A program made the translations under genes and the position numbers. Below are positions 1-8,255 of a stretch of DNA of 26,110 bases, one piece after another. The DNA comes from a virus: IMG/VR virus record IMGVR_UViG_3300012984_000032, positions 1 through 26,110 of that record. One strand, written 5' to 3'. Within the stretch, counting starts at the first letter, position 1. Each line of letters opens with the position of its first letter. Under the pieces are notes generated by a model that was not told where the DNA came from, did not search any database, and saw only the letters and a program-made list of their open reading frames with translations.

Positions 1-1
1 A

Positions 2-1945
2 CTGACCGAACTGGCCGACGCCAACCGGACACTTTTGGCCTTTGGATCATCGAGCAAGCAATCGCTCGAGCAGCTTCGGCAATTGGGCGAGGTAGCCGCC
101 GCAACGGGCAAGCCGATCGGGGAATTGGCGACGATCTTTGGCCAGATCCAGGCCGAGGGGAAGCTGACAGGCGAGCGATTCAACCAGCTGATCGAACGCG
201 GCGTTAACATCGGGCCTGAGATTGCCAAATCCCTCGGCGTGGCGAGCACCTCCATTCGGGGATTGATATCTGATGGAGCGATCACGGCTGACGCTGTCGC
301 ATCCGCATTCGAAAAGATGACTTCGGCAGGTGGTCAGTTCTTTGGCGCTACGGAAAGGCTCGGGAAAACGGTATCTGGCCAGCTGTCCACACTCAAGGAT
401 GCCTTCACGGCACTCGGCGCTGAGATTGGTGGCAGGCAAAAAGGGATCTTTTCCGATTGGATTTCGGTTGTAACTGAAGGCGTCAATGCCCTCACTGCGT
501 ATTCAGCAGCCCAAAGGGAATTGGAACAAGGCGGCCAGAAATCGAAACGGGTCGCGGAACTAAAGGACCAGCTTGAGGAACTTCGTGGCACCCTGAATGA
601 TGTCGAAGAGGACATCAAACGCAACAACGCTGGCGGGTTCTCAACGATCAGGCTCAATATCGAGCGCACTGAGATCCTGCAAAAATACAAAGAACTGAAC
701 AAGGAACTGGTTTCCCTCAGCGTCGAACGAAACAATGAAATAGCAGCCGAGCAGAAAAAGGCCGACGACGCTGAACAAAAGGCAATCGACCAGAAAAAGG
801 CCGATGCCGCTGCGGGCAAGCTTGCCGAACAGCAAAAGATTGAGCAGGCCGAACGTGATAAGGCGATTGAGACCGAAGTCAAAAAGGTCGAGGAAAAAGA
901 AAAGCGGATAACTGAGATAGCTTTTCAGGAAGCGGCTGTCAGAAATGCGATCCTAAAAGAGCAGCAAGGCGCCAACGACGCAGAAAAGGTCACGGCCCTT
1001 CAGGAACGGGAAGCCGTCCTGACCAGCGAACGCCTCAAGATTGAATCCGATCGCCTCATACTCCTAAAGGAATTCGAAAGTTCTGAACTGTTGCAAAGGC
1101 AGGACACCCTAAATAAAAAGATTGCGGCCGAAAAGAAAGCGGAAACAGATCGCCTTGCCATTTCGAAAAAAGCCCAGGCCGAGCAGTTCAACCTTGAAAT
1201 TGCGACACAGAATGCTCAAAAGAAATTCGATGAGCAGACATATGCCCAACGGGTGACTACGGCGCAGACGGGACTTGCTGCTTTGTCCAGTCTGATGAAA
1301 TCTAGAAATAGGGAAGCCTTTGAAATTGGCAAGGCGGCGTCCATTGCGCAGGCGCTGGTGGCAATTCCCGTCAGTGCCATTGAAGCGTATAAATCCCTGG
1401 CCGGTATTCCAGTTGTCGGTGTTGGACTGGGTATAGCAGCGGCGGCGGCAGCAACGGCGGCTGGTCTTGAAAACGTGCGCGCGATCCAGGCTACCAAACT
1501 TCCCGCGTTCGCTGAAGGCGGTATGGTTCCCGGAGTAGGAAACAAAGACACGGTTCCGGCGCTCTTGACTCCAGGGGAAGTCATAGTCCCCAAAAAGAAT
1601 TTTGCAGATCTTGAAGCCAGCTTTGTCCAAGGCGCAATTGCGAACGATCAGGTCATCCTCATGCGTCAAAGCAATGACATTCAAGCGAGGATCCTGGAGT
1701 CAGTGACGTTTGGCGCTGTCATTGAAAAACTGACTACGATCATCGCCAAGCTTGATCAGATCGGAAGCATGCAATCGAGCAGCATTCCATCATTCGATAC
1801 CAAAACCATTGAACCGATCATCACAGAGATTGCCCAGAATAGTCCACAATCTCAGGGCGGATTCAATCCGGCATCCATAGGGCCAGGCGGACGAAGTCAG
1901 AATTTTGATCGGATAATAAAAACACGCGCACCTCTCGGAGCATAG
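2..1945 (+). CDS. Phage tail tape-measure protein, C-terminal part (5' truncated by window)
   Basis: The reading frame is open from base 2, so the true start lies upstream and the visible TTG at 35 is internal. The tape-measure protein sets tail length and is ejected into the host envelope with the DNA. The first ~130 visible residues fit the tape-measure domain known as TIGR02675 (GKLTGERFNQLIERG, then SDGAITADAVASAF, then GQLSTLKDAF). A long Lys/Glu/Ala/Gln coiled coil follows (about residues 160-410). Next comes a hydrophobic Ala/Gly-rich stretch (AGIPVVGVGLGIAAAAAATA) and the typical tail-end sequence FAEGGMVPG with TPGEVIVPKKNF. The next gene starts 3 bases after the stop, as expected in a tail operon. 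Domain order and position make the call secure; the full length is unknown. Confidence 0.93.
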   Translation: MTELADANRTLLAFGSSSKQSLEQLRQLGEVAAATGKPIGELATIFGQIQAEGKLTGERFNQLIERGVNIGPEIAKSLGVASTSIRGLISDGAITADAVASAFEKMTSAGGQFFGATERLGKTVSGQLSTLKDAFTALGAEIGGRQKGIFSDWISVVTEGVNALTAYSAAQRELEQGGQKSKRVAELKDQLEELRGTLNDVEEDIKRNNAGGFSTIRLNIERTEILQKYKELNKELVSLSVERNNEIAAEQKKADDAEQKAIDQKKADAAAGKLAEQQKIEQAERDKAIETEVKKVEEKEKRITEIAFQEAAVRNAILKEQQGANDAEKVTALQEREAVLTSERLKIESDRLILLKEFESSELLQRQDTLNKKIAAEKKAETDRLAISKKAQAEQFNLEIATQNAQKKFDEQTYAQRVTTAQTGLAALSSLMKSRNREAFEIGKAASIAQALVAIPVSAIEAYKSLAGIPVVGVGLGIAAAAAATAAGLENVRAIQATKLPAFAEGGMVPGVGNKDTVPALLTPGEVIVPKKNFADLEASFVQGAIANDQVILMRQSNDIQARILESVTFGAVIEKLTTIIAKLDQIGSMQSSSIPSFDTKTIEPIITEIAQNSPQSQGGFNPASIGPGGRSQNFDRIIKTRAPLGA

Positions 1946-1948
1946 TGA

Positions 1949-2758
1949 ATGTCGAATCTAAAACTGCGACGGAATGCTCGAATAGCCGACAATAATCATC
2001 TTGATTCAGCCACGGTTGTGGCTCCTGAGCATGCGTCGTTCCCGTTTACCAATGCATTGAACTTTCGGCAACGTGGCCGCGTCTGGAAGCCTGACGACAA
2101 AGATTTCGTCATCGAAATTGACCTGCTCGCCAATAAGCAGTGCAGCTTTTTTGCGATATTTGGGGAAATCGATAAATATCTCAGGATTTCAGATCAGGCT
2201 GTCATCACGATCAAAGCCAATATGATCAACCTTTTCACTGGCGGGGAACCGTTTACAACGACTGCAACGGTGACTGATAAGGGTGTGTTTGCAGATCTGA
2301 CTGACGATGATAACCCAACCGGCATGCAATACCGCTACTGGCAGATAACGATCGAGGATCTTTTAAACCCAGACGACATCGAAATCAGTGCCATCTTTTT
2401 GGGCGATCATATAGACTTTCAGTTCAATGCCAAGCAGCAGTTTGAATTCAGCTGGGTTGATCTTACGAGGAGGGCAAGCAGTGACTCCGGAGTTGTCTAC
2501 ACTGTTCGAAAAAATCAATACGCTCTATTCAGTGCTATGGGCTTCAGCTACCTTAACACTGATGATCGCCGCAAGATTCAGTCGTCCACCGAGACCCTCG
2601 GACTCTCGACGCCGTTCATATTCATCCTCGATCCGCTCCAAATAGCGTTCGAATGGGAATTCGGCACGACGCTCTGCTATTTCGATTCGCTTCCCCAGTT
2701 CACCCATGCATACCAAAACAAATTCAACGTAGCCTTTCAACTGCGGGAGGTTGTCTAG
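1949..2758 (+). CDS. Phage tail protein, distal-tail/tip region (269 aa)
   Basis: It starts with ATG three bases after the tape-measure stop and is followed directly by the next tail gene, so it belongs to the tail-tip assembly set. It has no signal peptide or membrane segment. It is rich in aromatic and acidic residues and predicted mostly beta. The N-terminal third (ASFPFTNALNF, then RGRVWKP, then DFVIEIDLL) reads like a discoidin/jelly-roll-type beta domain, often used in tail proteins to contact sugars or a neighbouring subunit. I do not recognise a named family. Its place between the tape measure and the hub-like protein suggests a distal tail or tip connector, which is an inference from gene order. 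Confidence 0.75.
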   Translation: MSNLKLRRNARIADNNHLDSATVVAPEHASFPFTNALNFRQRGRVWKPDDKDFVIEIDLLANKQCSFFAIFGEIDKYLRISDQAVITIKANMINLFTGGEPFTTTATVTDKGVFADLTDDDNPTGMQYRYWQITIEDLLNPDDIEISAIFLGDHIDFQFNAKQQFEFSWVDLTRRASSDSGVVYTVRKNQYALFSAMGFSYLNTDDRRKIQSSTETLGLSTPFIFILDPLQIAFEWEFGTTLCYFDSLPQFTHAYQNKFNVAFQLREVV

Positions 2759-2759
2759 T

Positions 2760-3227
2760 ATGGCTTTCAACCAATATCCAGACGATCTTGCCGTTGTCAT
2801 ATGCACTGGCGGGGACAATCTCATCGACCTCGGCCCGGTTGATCCTGACACTGACCAGCAGCTTGAGATATTCGGCCTTCAGATATTCAAGCGCGGCCTT
2901 CAGCCCCTGGTCAGGATGCGAGTCAATGCCTACGTCGCAGGAATCCTGGAAGGCACGAGCGAGGACGTTGTGGTGGGGACGATTGAGGACCTTTACCCAT
3001 CGACTAATAACTTTTATGGCTGGGTTCGATTCACCTTTGAGCCGCGGTTCAACCTCAATGCTGGAACCGACACGCGTTTCGAGCTCGAACTGGAAAATTA
3101 TGCATATACCGCTGACACGGTCTTCATAGGCGGCGTTTTGGATTGGCCTGTAACCATGGCCTATAACGAAAACCCAGGTGCAGCAAGTTCGGCTCCGATG
3201 GCCATTGAACTTTACGGAGCGATTTGA
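2760..3227 (+). CDS. Phage tail protein, small beta-rich (155 aa)
   Basis: I chose the ATG at 2760 because GGGAGG lies at 2745-2750, nine bases upstream; an in-frame TTG at 2751 sits right against that site and is unlikely. The protein is acidic and beta-rich with no export signal. It contains repeated hydrophobic and turn patterns such as LQIFKRGLQPLVRMRVNAYV and ELENYAYTADTVFIGG. Its stop abuts the ATG of the next tail gene, which points to translational coupling. No family was recognised. It is probably a tail-tip or baseplate-like structural component, judging by its location between two tail genes. Confidence 0.7.
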   Translation: MAFNQYPDDLAVVICTGGDNLIDLGPVDPDTDQQLEIFGLQIFKRGLQPLVRMRVNAYVAGILEGTSEDVVVGTIEDLYPSTNNFYGWVRFTFEPRFNLNAGTDTRFELELENYAYTADTVFIGGVLDWPVTMAYNENPGAASSAPMAIELYGAI

Positions 3228-5171
3228 ATGCAGCAGGTCACCCTCGCGCCTTTGGCAGATATCACATCCATCATTACCGGAACCACGGCCAGCTGGTCTT
3301 TCGAAGTGATGACGGTTTATGTAAACGGGATCAGCACGCCTTTCAGTTGGACAGGGGGAAGCCTTTCCATTCCGTCTTACACGGTCGGAACGGTCCTCGT
3401 GGAATTCCCGCTCTATCTCTTATACGACGCGCCGAGCCAAAATCTGCCATCCGATCCAACTGACTCAGGTTCAGATCCAGTCTTCTGGGAAAACCGCCTT
3501 CGAAATTTCATCAATTTCAGCACCTCACTCAAGTCCTTCGAATCGGGCCTCACCGAAATCAACGTTGGTGCCGTCGTGATCCAACTCGATGATGATTGGA
3601 TCCAACTGGCTCAGCAGCAGCTGATCATGCCAAACACGATTGTCCGGATTTATCGCGATGGCCAGATCGTTTTTAAAGGCGTGGCAACCAAGCATACGAT
3701 TTCCGACTATCTGATCACGATCAATATTCAAAAGCGCGTCACGATATTCGACTCTGAATGCCATTTCGGAGATCCTGCATACCTGAACCGAATCGATCGC
3801 AGCACGAACACGGCCTATTACAATGGGGCCAACGTCCCCCAACAGTTCGAGGGCGCTGTCATTCCCATGCTGTTCGGTCCTGAGTTCCCTTATGATCAGA
3901 CCGGATACACCGAAATCGATATTGGACCTACCAACCCTGCGGTCCCTGCGACGGGGGGAGCGACTAAATTCACCCAGAAAAATATCGAAGCCAATTCATT
4001 CATCGTCAAAGTTATACCGACATCATCGACAACTGGCATCATAGGCAGAATGCCATCTTTCCAATCCCTCGTGTCATCTCCATCGACACAGAGCCTTGGC
4101 ATTGGAACGCAACGGCCTTATAGCCGAAGTCAGCAATCAAACAATGCCACACTCTATAGCACATCGATCCAGGGCGAGATTTTCATCATAAAAAGGAACG
4201 TTGCCCCGGTATTGACGAACATCAGTCGACTATGGAGAAAACAAACGTCCCCAACGGCATTTCTATATCTGGGTCTGGAGGACGCGTCCTTTGGAACCTA
4301 TGACGATATTTTGACCCATTCATCGACCGAACACTGGTTCTCAACCAATATTCCAGACTCCACTTGGACCCTTCCCGCGGTATCGTCGGGGTCGTTTACT
4401 CCCGGAAACAATCGCTGGATCACGGCCAATTTCACTGGCGTTGACCTTTATACCAATGAAGTTTATGTCGTATTCACTGGGATAACAGGCGCGGTCGATA
4501 ACTTTGAGCTCATGCAATGGATACTTGAGCAGCATGGCTTTACGGTCGATGCGGCGTCTTTCGCAAGTCTATCGGCCGAATTCAGCACCGTTGAAACGAT
4601 TCAACAGGTCGGGTCTGGAAACGACATGCCGACCCTTGGCACTCTCATAGCTGAAATGAACCAGAGCCTGATGACTGCTCTCATTTTCCCGTCAGACAAC
4701 GATGAGCCAATCATCAAAAAGATTGATCCAACAGAGGCAGCAACGCAGACTCTGGACGAAACCCAGATAGCGCGGCTGTCCGTCTCAAGCGAGTATCGGA
4801 ATCAGGCGGCCAACGTCCAGTTCCGTCCCAAGTATGCAAGGTCGGACATCTATAAATACTCCCTCTATAAGAACCTTCAGGCTCCAAATAAGGACCTGTT
4901 CGCTTCGCAAAAGACGCTGGAAGTGAATCACGTCCTGAATGAAATCCCGACCAACGTCACCGATCGCTGGGCGGAAATGACAGAATTATATGGAGCTCCG
5001 CAGACGATCGTCACCTTCGATCTATTTGACGACGACGTCACGATTGAGCTGGGGGACATGGTTTACATCGACCATGACCTATTCAAAAACAAAATCATGA
5101 TCATCAGCATTGATAACAAAAACCAAGGGCGCACTGTCCAGGGGAGGTACTTCTATGTCAACGAAAACTAG
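3228..5171 (+). CDS. Phage tail hub/tip-like structural protein (647 aa)
   Basis: The ATG immediately follows the previous stop. The large, cytosolic-type, beta-rich protein lies between the small tail protein and the tail fibre, where siphophages encode the tail hub or tip that carries the receptor-binding fibre. Visible parts include an acidic stretch near residues 118-175 (GLTEINVGAVVIQLDDDW, then NTIVRIYRDGQIVFKG) resembling the small beta-barrel of hub proteins. The last 50 residues (LGDMVYIDHDLF, then MIISIDNKNQGR) look like a typical hub C-terminus. Its end overlaps the fibre gene by 17 bases, and the fibre ribosome site GGGGAGG lies inside it. The exact family name is not certain. Confidence 0.75.
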   Translation: MQQVTLAPLADITSIITGTTASWSFEVMTVYVNGISTPFSWTGGSLSIPSYTVGTVLVEFPLYLLYDAPSQNLPSDPTDSGSDPVFWENRLRNFINFSTSLKSFESGLTEINVGAVVIQLDDDWIQLAQQQLIMPNTIVRIYRDGQIVFKGVATKHTISDYLITINIQKRVTIFDSECHFGDPAYLNRIDRSTNTAYYNGANVPQQFEGAVIPMLFGPEFPYDQTGYTEIDIGPTNPAVPATGGATKFTQKNIEANSFIVKVIPTSSTTGIIGRMPSFQSLVSSPSTQSLGIGTQRPYSRSQQSNNATLYSTSIQGEIFIIKRNVAPVLTNISRLWRKQTSPTAFLYLGLEDASFGTYDDILTHSSTEHWFSTNIPDSTWTLPAVSSGSFTPGNNRWITANFTGVDLYTNEVYVVFTGITGAVDNFELMQWILEQHGFTVDAASFASLSAEFSTVETIQQVGSGNDMPTLGTLIAEMNQSLMTALIFPSDNDEPIIKKIDPTEAATQTLDETQIARLSVSSEYRNQAANVQFRPKYARSDIYKYSLYKNLQAPNKDLFASQKTLEVNHVLNEIPTNVTDRWAEMTELYGAPQTIVTFDLFDDDVTIELGDMVYIDHDLFKNKIMIISIDNKNQGRTVQGRYFYVNEN

Positions 5172-7761
5172 GAACCTATCGAACATCGATGGCGCGGCCG
5201 TTGGGAATCCAACGATGAATGAATTCACGTCCTCATCATTCGAGTCCTATGCGAACGACGCGGCATTCGAAGTCGATCACGGCGCAGGTGCAGCTGGTGA
5301 TATCTATTGGAACACGACTGAAAAGCTTATCCGTGAGCATAACGGAACGGCCTGGCAGAATGACAAAACTTCGTTTGAAACGCAGACCGACACGACAACG
5401 ACGGGATCAAACCAGGACATCACGCCAAACACGGTAGCCCAGGTGATTCGCTTTTCCAATGCATCCCTATCCAGTATCAGATCGATCATCCCAACGGTTC
5501 AAAAAGTCATAACCCTGGTCAATGCCAAGGCCAGCGGGGAAATTACGATCGTCAATGAGTCGGCGGGCGCGACTGCTGCAAACCGTATCGTAACCGGCAC
5601 CGGGCAGGACTTCCGGCTTTCTGTCGGCCAAGCGGTTATGTTCATTTATGACATTGGCGGAACGCGCTGGCGAATGATCGGCGGCGGTGGTGGTGGTCTG
5701 GCAACTGAGCTTCAATCGACCGGGTTCACGGCCGTCGCTGGGAAACATTACCTATGTAACACAAGTGCTGGATCCTTCACGGCTACGCTTCCCGCTGGAG
5801 TTGCAGGCGCTGTTATCAGATTTTCAGACGACGCAAGATCCTGGGCAACAAATCCGATAACCATAACTCCAGCAACTGGCGAATCGATCGACGGGCTTGC
5901 AGTCAATACCTCCATCGTAGGTGGGATGAACGGTCAATTCCTACAGTTCATGTGGGATGGCTCCCGTTGGGTTGCCGACAGCAACAGGATTCCAACTGGC
6001 GCGGTAAACGCATGCTCATCATCGACAAATGCGAACGGCTGGACATCGTCCGGCGCTGGCGTTACCGTCGCGACTACGGTCTCTGCTGCAGAGCTTCCAT
6101 TGGCTGGGATAATAGACTCGGCAATCAAAATCACTGCCGTCTCAGGCACCGACTACGCCCGATTCCGCTGGACTATGCCGACAGGTCTTAAGAATTCCAC
6201 GGTGCCGGTATCCTGGTATCAGCTGGTTGAATCAGGCTATCTGTCTGGTGATTTCAAGCTGGACATCTATACAAACTCTGCATCGAACTACGGCGGCGCT
6301 TATACCCGCAAGGCTTTACGCACTGACGTTTCGAGTGTCACCAGCATTCCAGCGTCAAACGGTTACTACGGCGCTGGCGCGGCTGTTTCGTTCGACGCCG
6401 CTGATGAGAGTTATTATGAACTTCGAATCACTCGCGTGAGCGGAACGAAATACATCTCCCTCACGAATGTGCGGATAGGGCCGGGTGATTCGAGTGTAGT
6501 TCCGTCGATTGGCAACTGGCAGAGCTACACACCGACACTGACAAACGGAGGAACGACCAGCACTAACAACGGTCGCTGGCGACAGGTCGGAAGCACGATG
6601 GAAGTAGAAACTTATGCAGTTTTCACCGGCACTGGCTCAGCGGCTGCGTTTTCTGTTGGTATTCCATCTGGCTATACCATCGACACAAGAGCGGCCAGCA
6701 GTGGCGCAGGAGCAGGCACCCCTGGAACCGCCACTCAGTTTAATGGAACAGACTTTGTTAGTAGAGCTATTTATGTAACTGGTAATGCGTTTTTCCTCTT
6801 ACCATCGGGCGGAACCACTCCGATATTCGGTAACGCGATAGTAAGCGGACACCATATCGGAATTAAAGTCGCCGTCCCCATTGCCGAGTGGGCCGGCTCA
6901 GTCAGCACAGGTCCGGCACCGGCTGAGGAGTTTGTCAGTAACTCATCGACTACGGTAACCACAGATACCACCAGTTTTGTTAAGGGAAGCACGCTTGGAA
7001 CGCAGATCCCTAATGGATCAGCAGCATCCAGCTTTAACAAGCGGGTTGAGTTTCAGTATCCAATTCAGTCTGACGATGAAATTGTAGTCGAACTGCAAAG
7101 TGACACTGGCGGCCCATGGCTTGCTGTGAACAATACAATCAACAACTTGGGTATAGGCGCGCTAACCTATTACGGAACTGCGAATCAAGGCATAGGACTT
7201 CAGCGCGTCACGGGCAGCAGCACCCAAGTCGATATTGTATTTGGTCGCTATCCATTTAATACAAATGCCACCTTTGGCGCTGCGGGGACTGACTGGTCTA
7301 CTATTTCTGTATCCACCGTCCGCTGGCGCGTACGCAAAACCAAAAAAGCCTCTCTCCCCTACGCAAAAGCCGATTCTTCTGCAAGCGGATTAGTTGCGCC
7401 GAGGAAAGGGCAATCAGCGCTGACTGTAACCAGCACGGTTGCTGGATGGACTACTGCGCGGGCGGTCGGTGTTTACTATCAAGATCAAGATGGCAACCAT
7501 CGCTTAAAGTTTAACATAGCTGGAACCGTAACAACTGGTACATATACAGGAGGAACGTGGACTATCTCCGGTGTAACATTTAAGAATATTTCAAACTACT
7601 ATCAAGCTATCGCACCCTTCAGTAATGCTAGTAATGGAACTTCTGGATATGTTTCTCCGGGTCTAGCTACGATTATTATTTTTCATGCATCTTCAGCAGG
7701 CACGGATAGATATGGACTCTCCGGCGATATTGAACTCGATAGCAAACCAAGCTGGGCTTAA
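5155..7761 (+). CDS. Tail fibre / receptor-binding protein (868 aa)
   Basis: The ATG at 5155 is chosen because GGGGAGG at 5141-5147 lies seven bases upstream; an earlier in-frame TTG at 5110 lacks a site. The N-terminus (about 1-80; AAFEVDHGAGAAGDIYWNTT, then HNGTAWQND) resembles fibre attachment domains. After it comes a Gly-run hinge (IGGGGGGLATEL) and then Ser/Thr/Gly-rich beta modules (NWQSYTPTLTNGG, FTGTGSAAAFSVGIPSGY) like those repeated in many fibres. No enzyme motif was seen. It should form the distal trimeric fibre that binds the host surface. The last few hundred bases are clearly more AT-rich than the 5' end, which is typical of exchanged host-range tips. Confidence 0.85.
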   Translation: MSTKTRNLSNIDGAAVGNPTMNEFTSSSFESYANDAAFEVDHGAGAAGDIYWNTTEKLIREHNGTAWQNDKTSFETQTDTTTTGSNQDITPNTVAQVIRFSNASLSSIRSIIPTVQKVITLVNAKASGEITIVNESAGATAANRIVTGTGQDFRLSVGQAVMFIYDIGGTRWRMIGGGGGGLATELQSTGFTAVAGKHYLCNTSAGSFTATLPAGVAGAVIRFSDDARSWATNPITITPATGESIDGLAVNTSIVGGMNGQFLQFMWDGSRWVADSNRIPTGAVNACSSSTNANGWTSSGAGVTVATTVSAAELPLAGIIDSAIKITAVSGTDYARFRWTMPTGLKNSTVPVSWYQLVESGYLSGDFKLDIYTNSASNYGGAYTRKALRTDVSSVTSIPASNGYYGAGAAVSFDAADESYYELRITRVSGTKYISLTNVRIGPGDSSVVPSIGNWQSYTPTLTNGGTTSTNNGRWRQVGSTMEVETYAVFTGTGSAAAFSVGIPSGYTIDTRAASSGAGAGTPGTATQFNGTDFVSRAIYVTGNAFFLLPSGGTTPIFGNAIVSGHHIGIKVAVPIAEWAGSVSTGPAPAEEFVSNSSTTVTTDTTSFVKGSTLGTQIPNGSAASSFNKRVEFQYPIQSDDEIVVELQSDTGGPWLAVNNTINNLGIGALTYYGTANQGIGLQRVTGSSTQVDIVFGRYPFNTNATFGAAGTDWSTISVSTVRWRVRKTKKASLPYAKADSSASGLVAPRKGQSALTVTSTVAGWTTARAVGVYYQDQDGNHRLKFNIAGTVTTGTYTGGTWTISGVTFKNISNYYQAIAPFSNASNGTSGYVSPGLATIIIFHASSAGTDRYGLSGDIELDSKPSWA

Positions 7762-7792
7762 AATCCTTTCGCCCTCGGGAGGGGGAAAAATT

Positions 7793-7900
7793 ATGAACGA
7801 CAAAAAGCCAAAAGACTGGAAAAAACCACCGAAAGAAAAACCCGCTGATTCGGAATACCCGACGCGTGAGGAAAAAAAGAAAGGAAAGAAAAAGAAATGA
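7793..7900 (+). CDS. Small lysine-rich protein (35 aa), function unknown
   Basis: ATG is preceded by a strong site (GGGAGGGGG at 7777-7785). The product is almost all Lys, Pro, Glu and Asp (MNDKKPKDWKKPPKEKP) and ends in a run of lysines, so it should be disordered and highly basic. Its last codons overlap the next start as ATGA, which indicates coupled translation with the Acb2/Tad1-like gene. No family is recognised. It could bind nucleic acid or simply be a leader that couples translation; neither can be shown from sequence. Confidence 0.6.
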   Translation: MNDKKPKDWKKPPKEKPADSEYPTREEKKKGKKKK

Positions 7901-8133
7901 GTCGATTCGATTACGTTCGCTATGATGAAACTGCGCAGGTCATCCAGAATGCCGCAAAGGACATTTGCTCGAATCTCGAAAATCTCATCGATGACAATCT
8001 TCGGGACGGGCGATCTAAATCATTGGCCCTGACCAAACTCGAAGAGACTTACATGTGGATTGGCAAAGCAATCCGCGATGATCAGGTTCAGAATCGAGCC
8101 GCTGAACTTCAGGAAGAGCGTTTAAACGCATGA
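7897..8133 (+). CDS. Acb2/Tad1 hairpin-domain protein, probable anti-defence nucleotide sponge (78 aa)
   Basis: The small all-helical protein has the pattern I associate with the Acb2/Tad1 family (formerly DUF7681): an N-terminal FDYVRYDETAQ, a helix, then GRSKSLALTKLEETYMW and GKAIRDDQ forming the second helix of a hairpin. Known members are phage proteins that assemble into multimers and trap cyclic nucleotides of CBASS, or the gcADPR signal of Thoeris, blocking host immune effectors. The family match is from memory of sequence patterns. Which ligand this one binds cannot be read from sequence. It overlaps the preceding 35-residue gene by four bases and is followed by a GC-rich hairpin at 8140-8169, so it ends the tail transcription unit. 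Confidence 0.72.
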   Translation: MSRFDYVRYDETAQVIQNAAKDICSNLENLIDDNLRDGRSKSLALTKLEETYMWIGKAIRDDQVQNRAAELQEERLNA

Positions 8134-8139
8134 TCAAAA

Positions 8140-8169
8140 GAGCCGGGGAACTTATCCCGTCCTCGGCTC
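8140..8169 (+). terminator. GC-rich hairpin ending the tail/anti-defence unit
   Basis: GAGCCGGGG (8140-8148) pairs with CCTCGGCTC (8161-8169) over nine positions with one G-T wobble and a 12-base loop. No clear U-run follows, so it may be a weak terminator or a 3' processing and stability element. It separates the tail genes from the heme-lipoprotein cassette. Confidence 0.5.
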
Positions 8170-8190
8170 ATCCCACCCCGCGAATGTTGC

Positions 8191-8220
8191 TTGCATTTTG
8201 TTCACTCATTGTCCGATAAT
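8191..8220 (+). promoter_or_regulatory. Candidate promoter of the heme-lipoprotein cassette
   Basis: TTGCAT (8191-8196) and GATAAT (8215-8220) are separated by 18 bases and sit between the upstream hairpin and the first heme gene. The -10 is good (5/6) and the -35 is weak (3/6). An imperfect TTGTC-N5-ATCAA element overlaps the -10 and recalls the perfect TTGAT-N5-ATCAA found at 20338 before another heme gene. Confidence 0.4.
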
Positions 8221-8255
8221 CAAAAGATTCAATCACTTCAGTCATGGGTTATTTT

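Noticed and set aside
334-882. Long minus-strand frame (182 codons) opposite the tape measure
   Set aside because: It is a mirror of the Lys/Glu-rich coiled coil, with Ser/Phe/Cys-rich product, no ribosome site, and a strong gene on the other strand.
8244-8255. Longer start for the first heme lipoprotein
   Set aside because: It adds four residues (MGYF) without a better ribosome site. The choice is not decisive and does not change the product.
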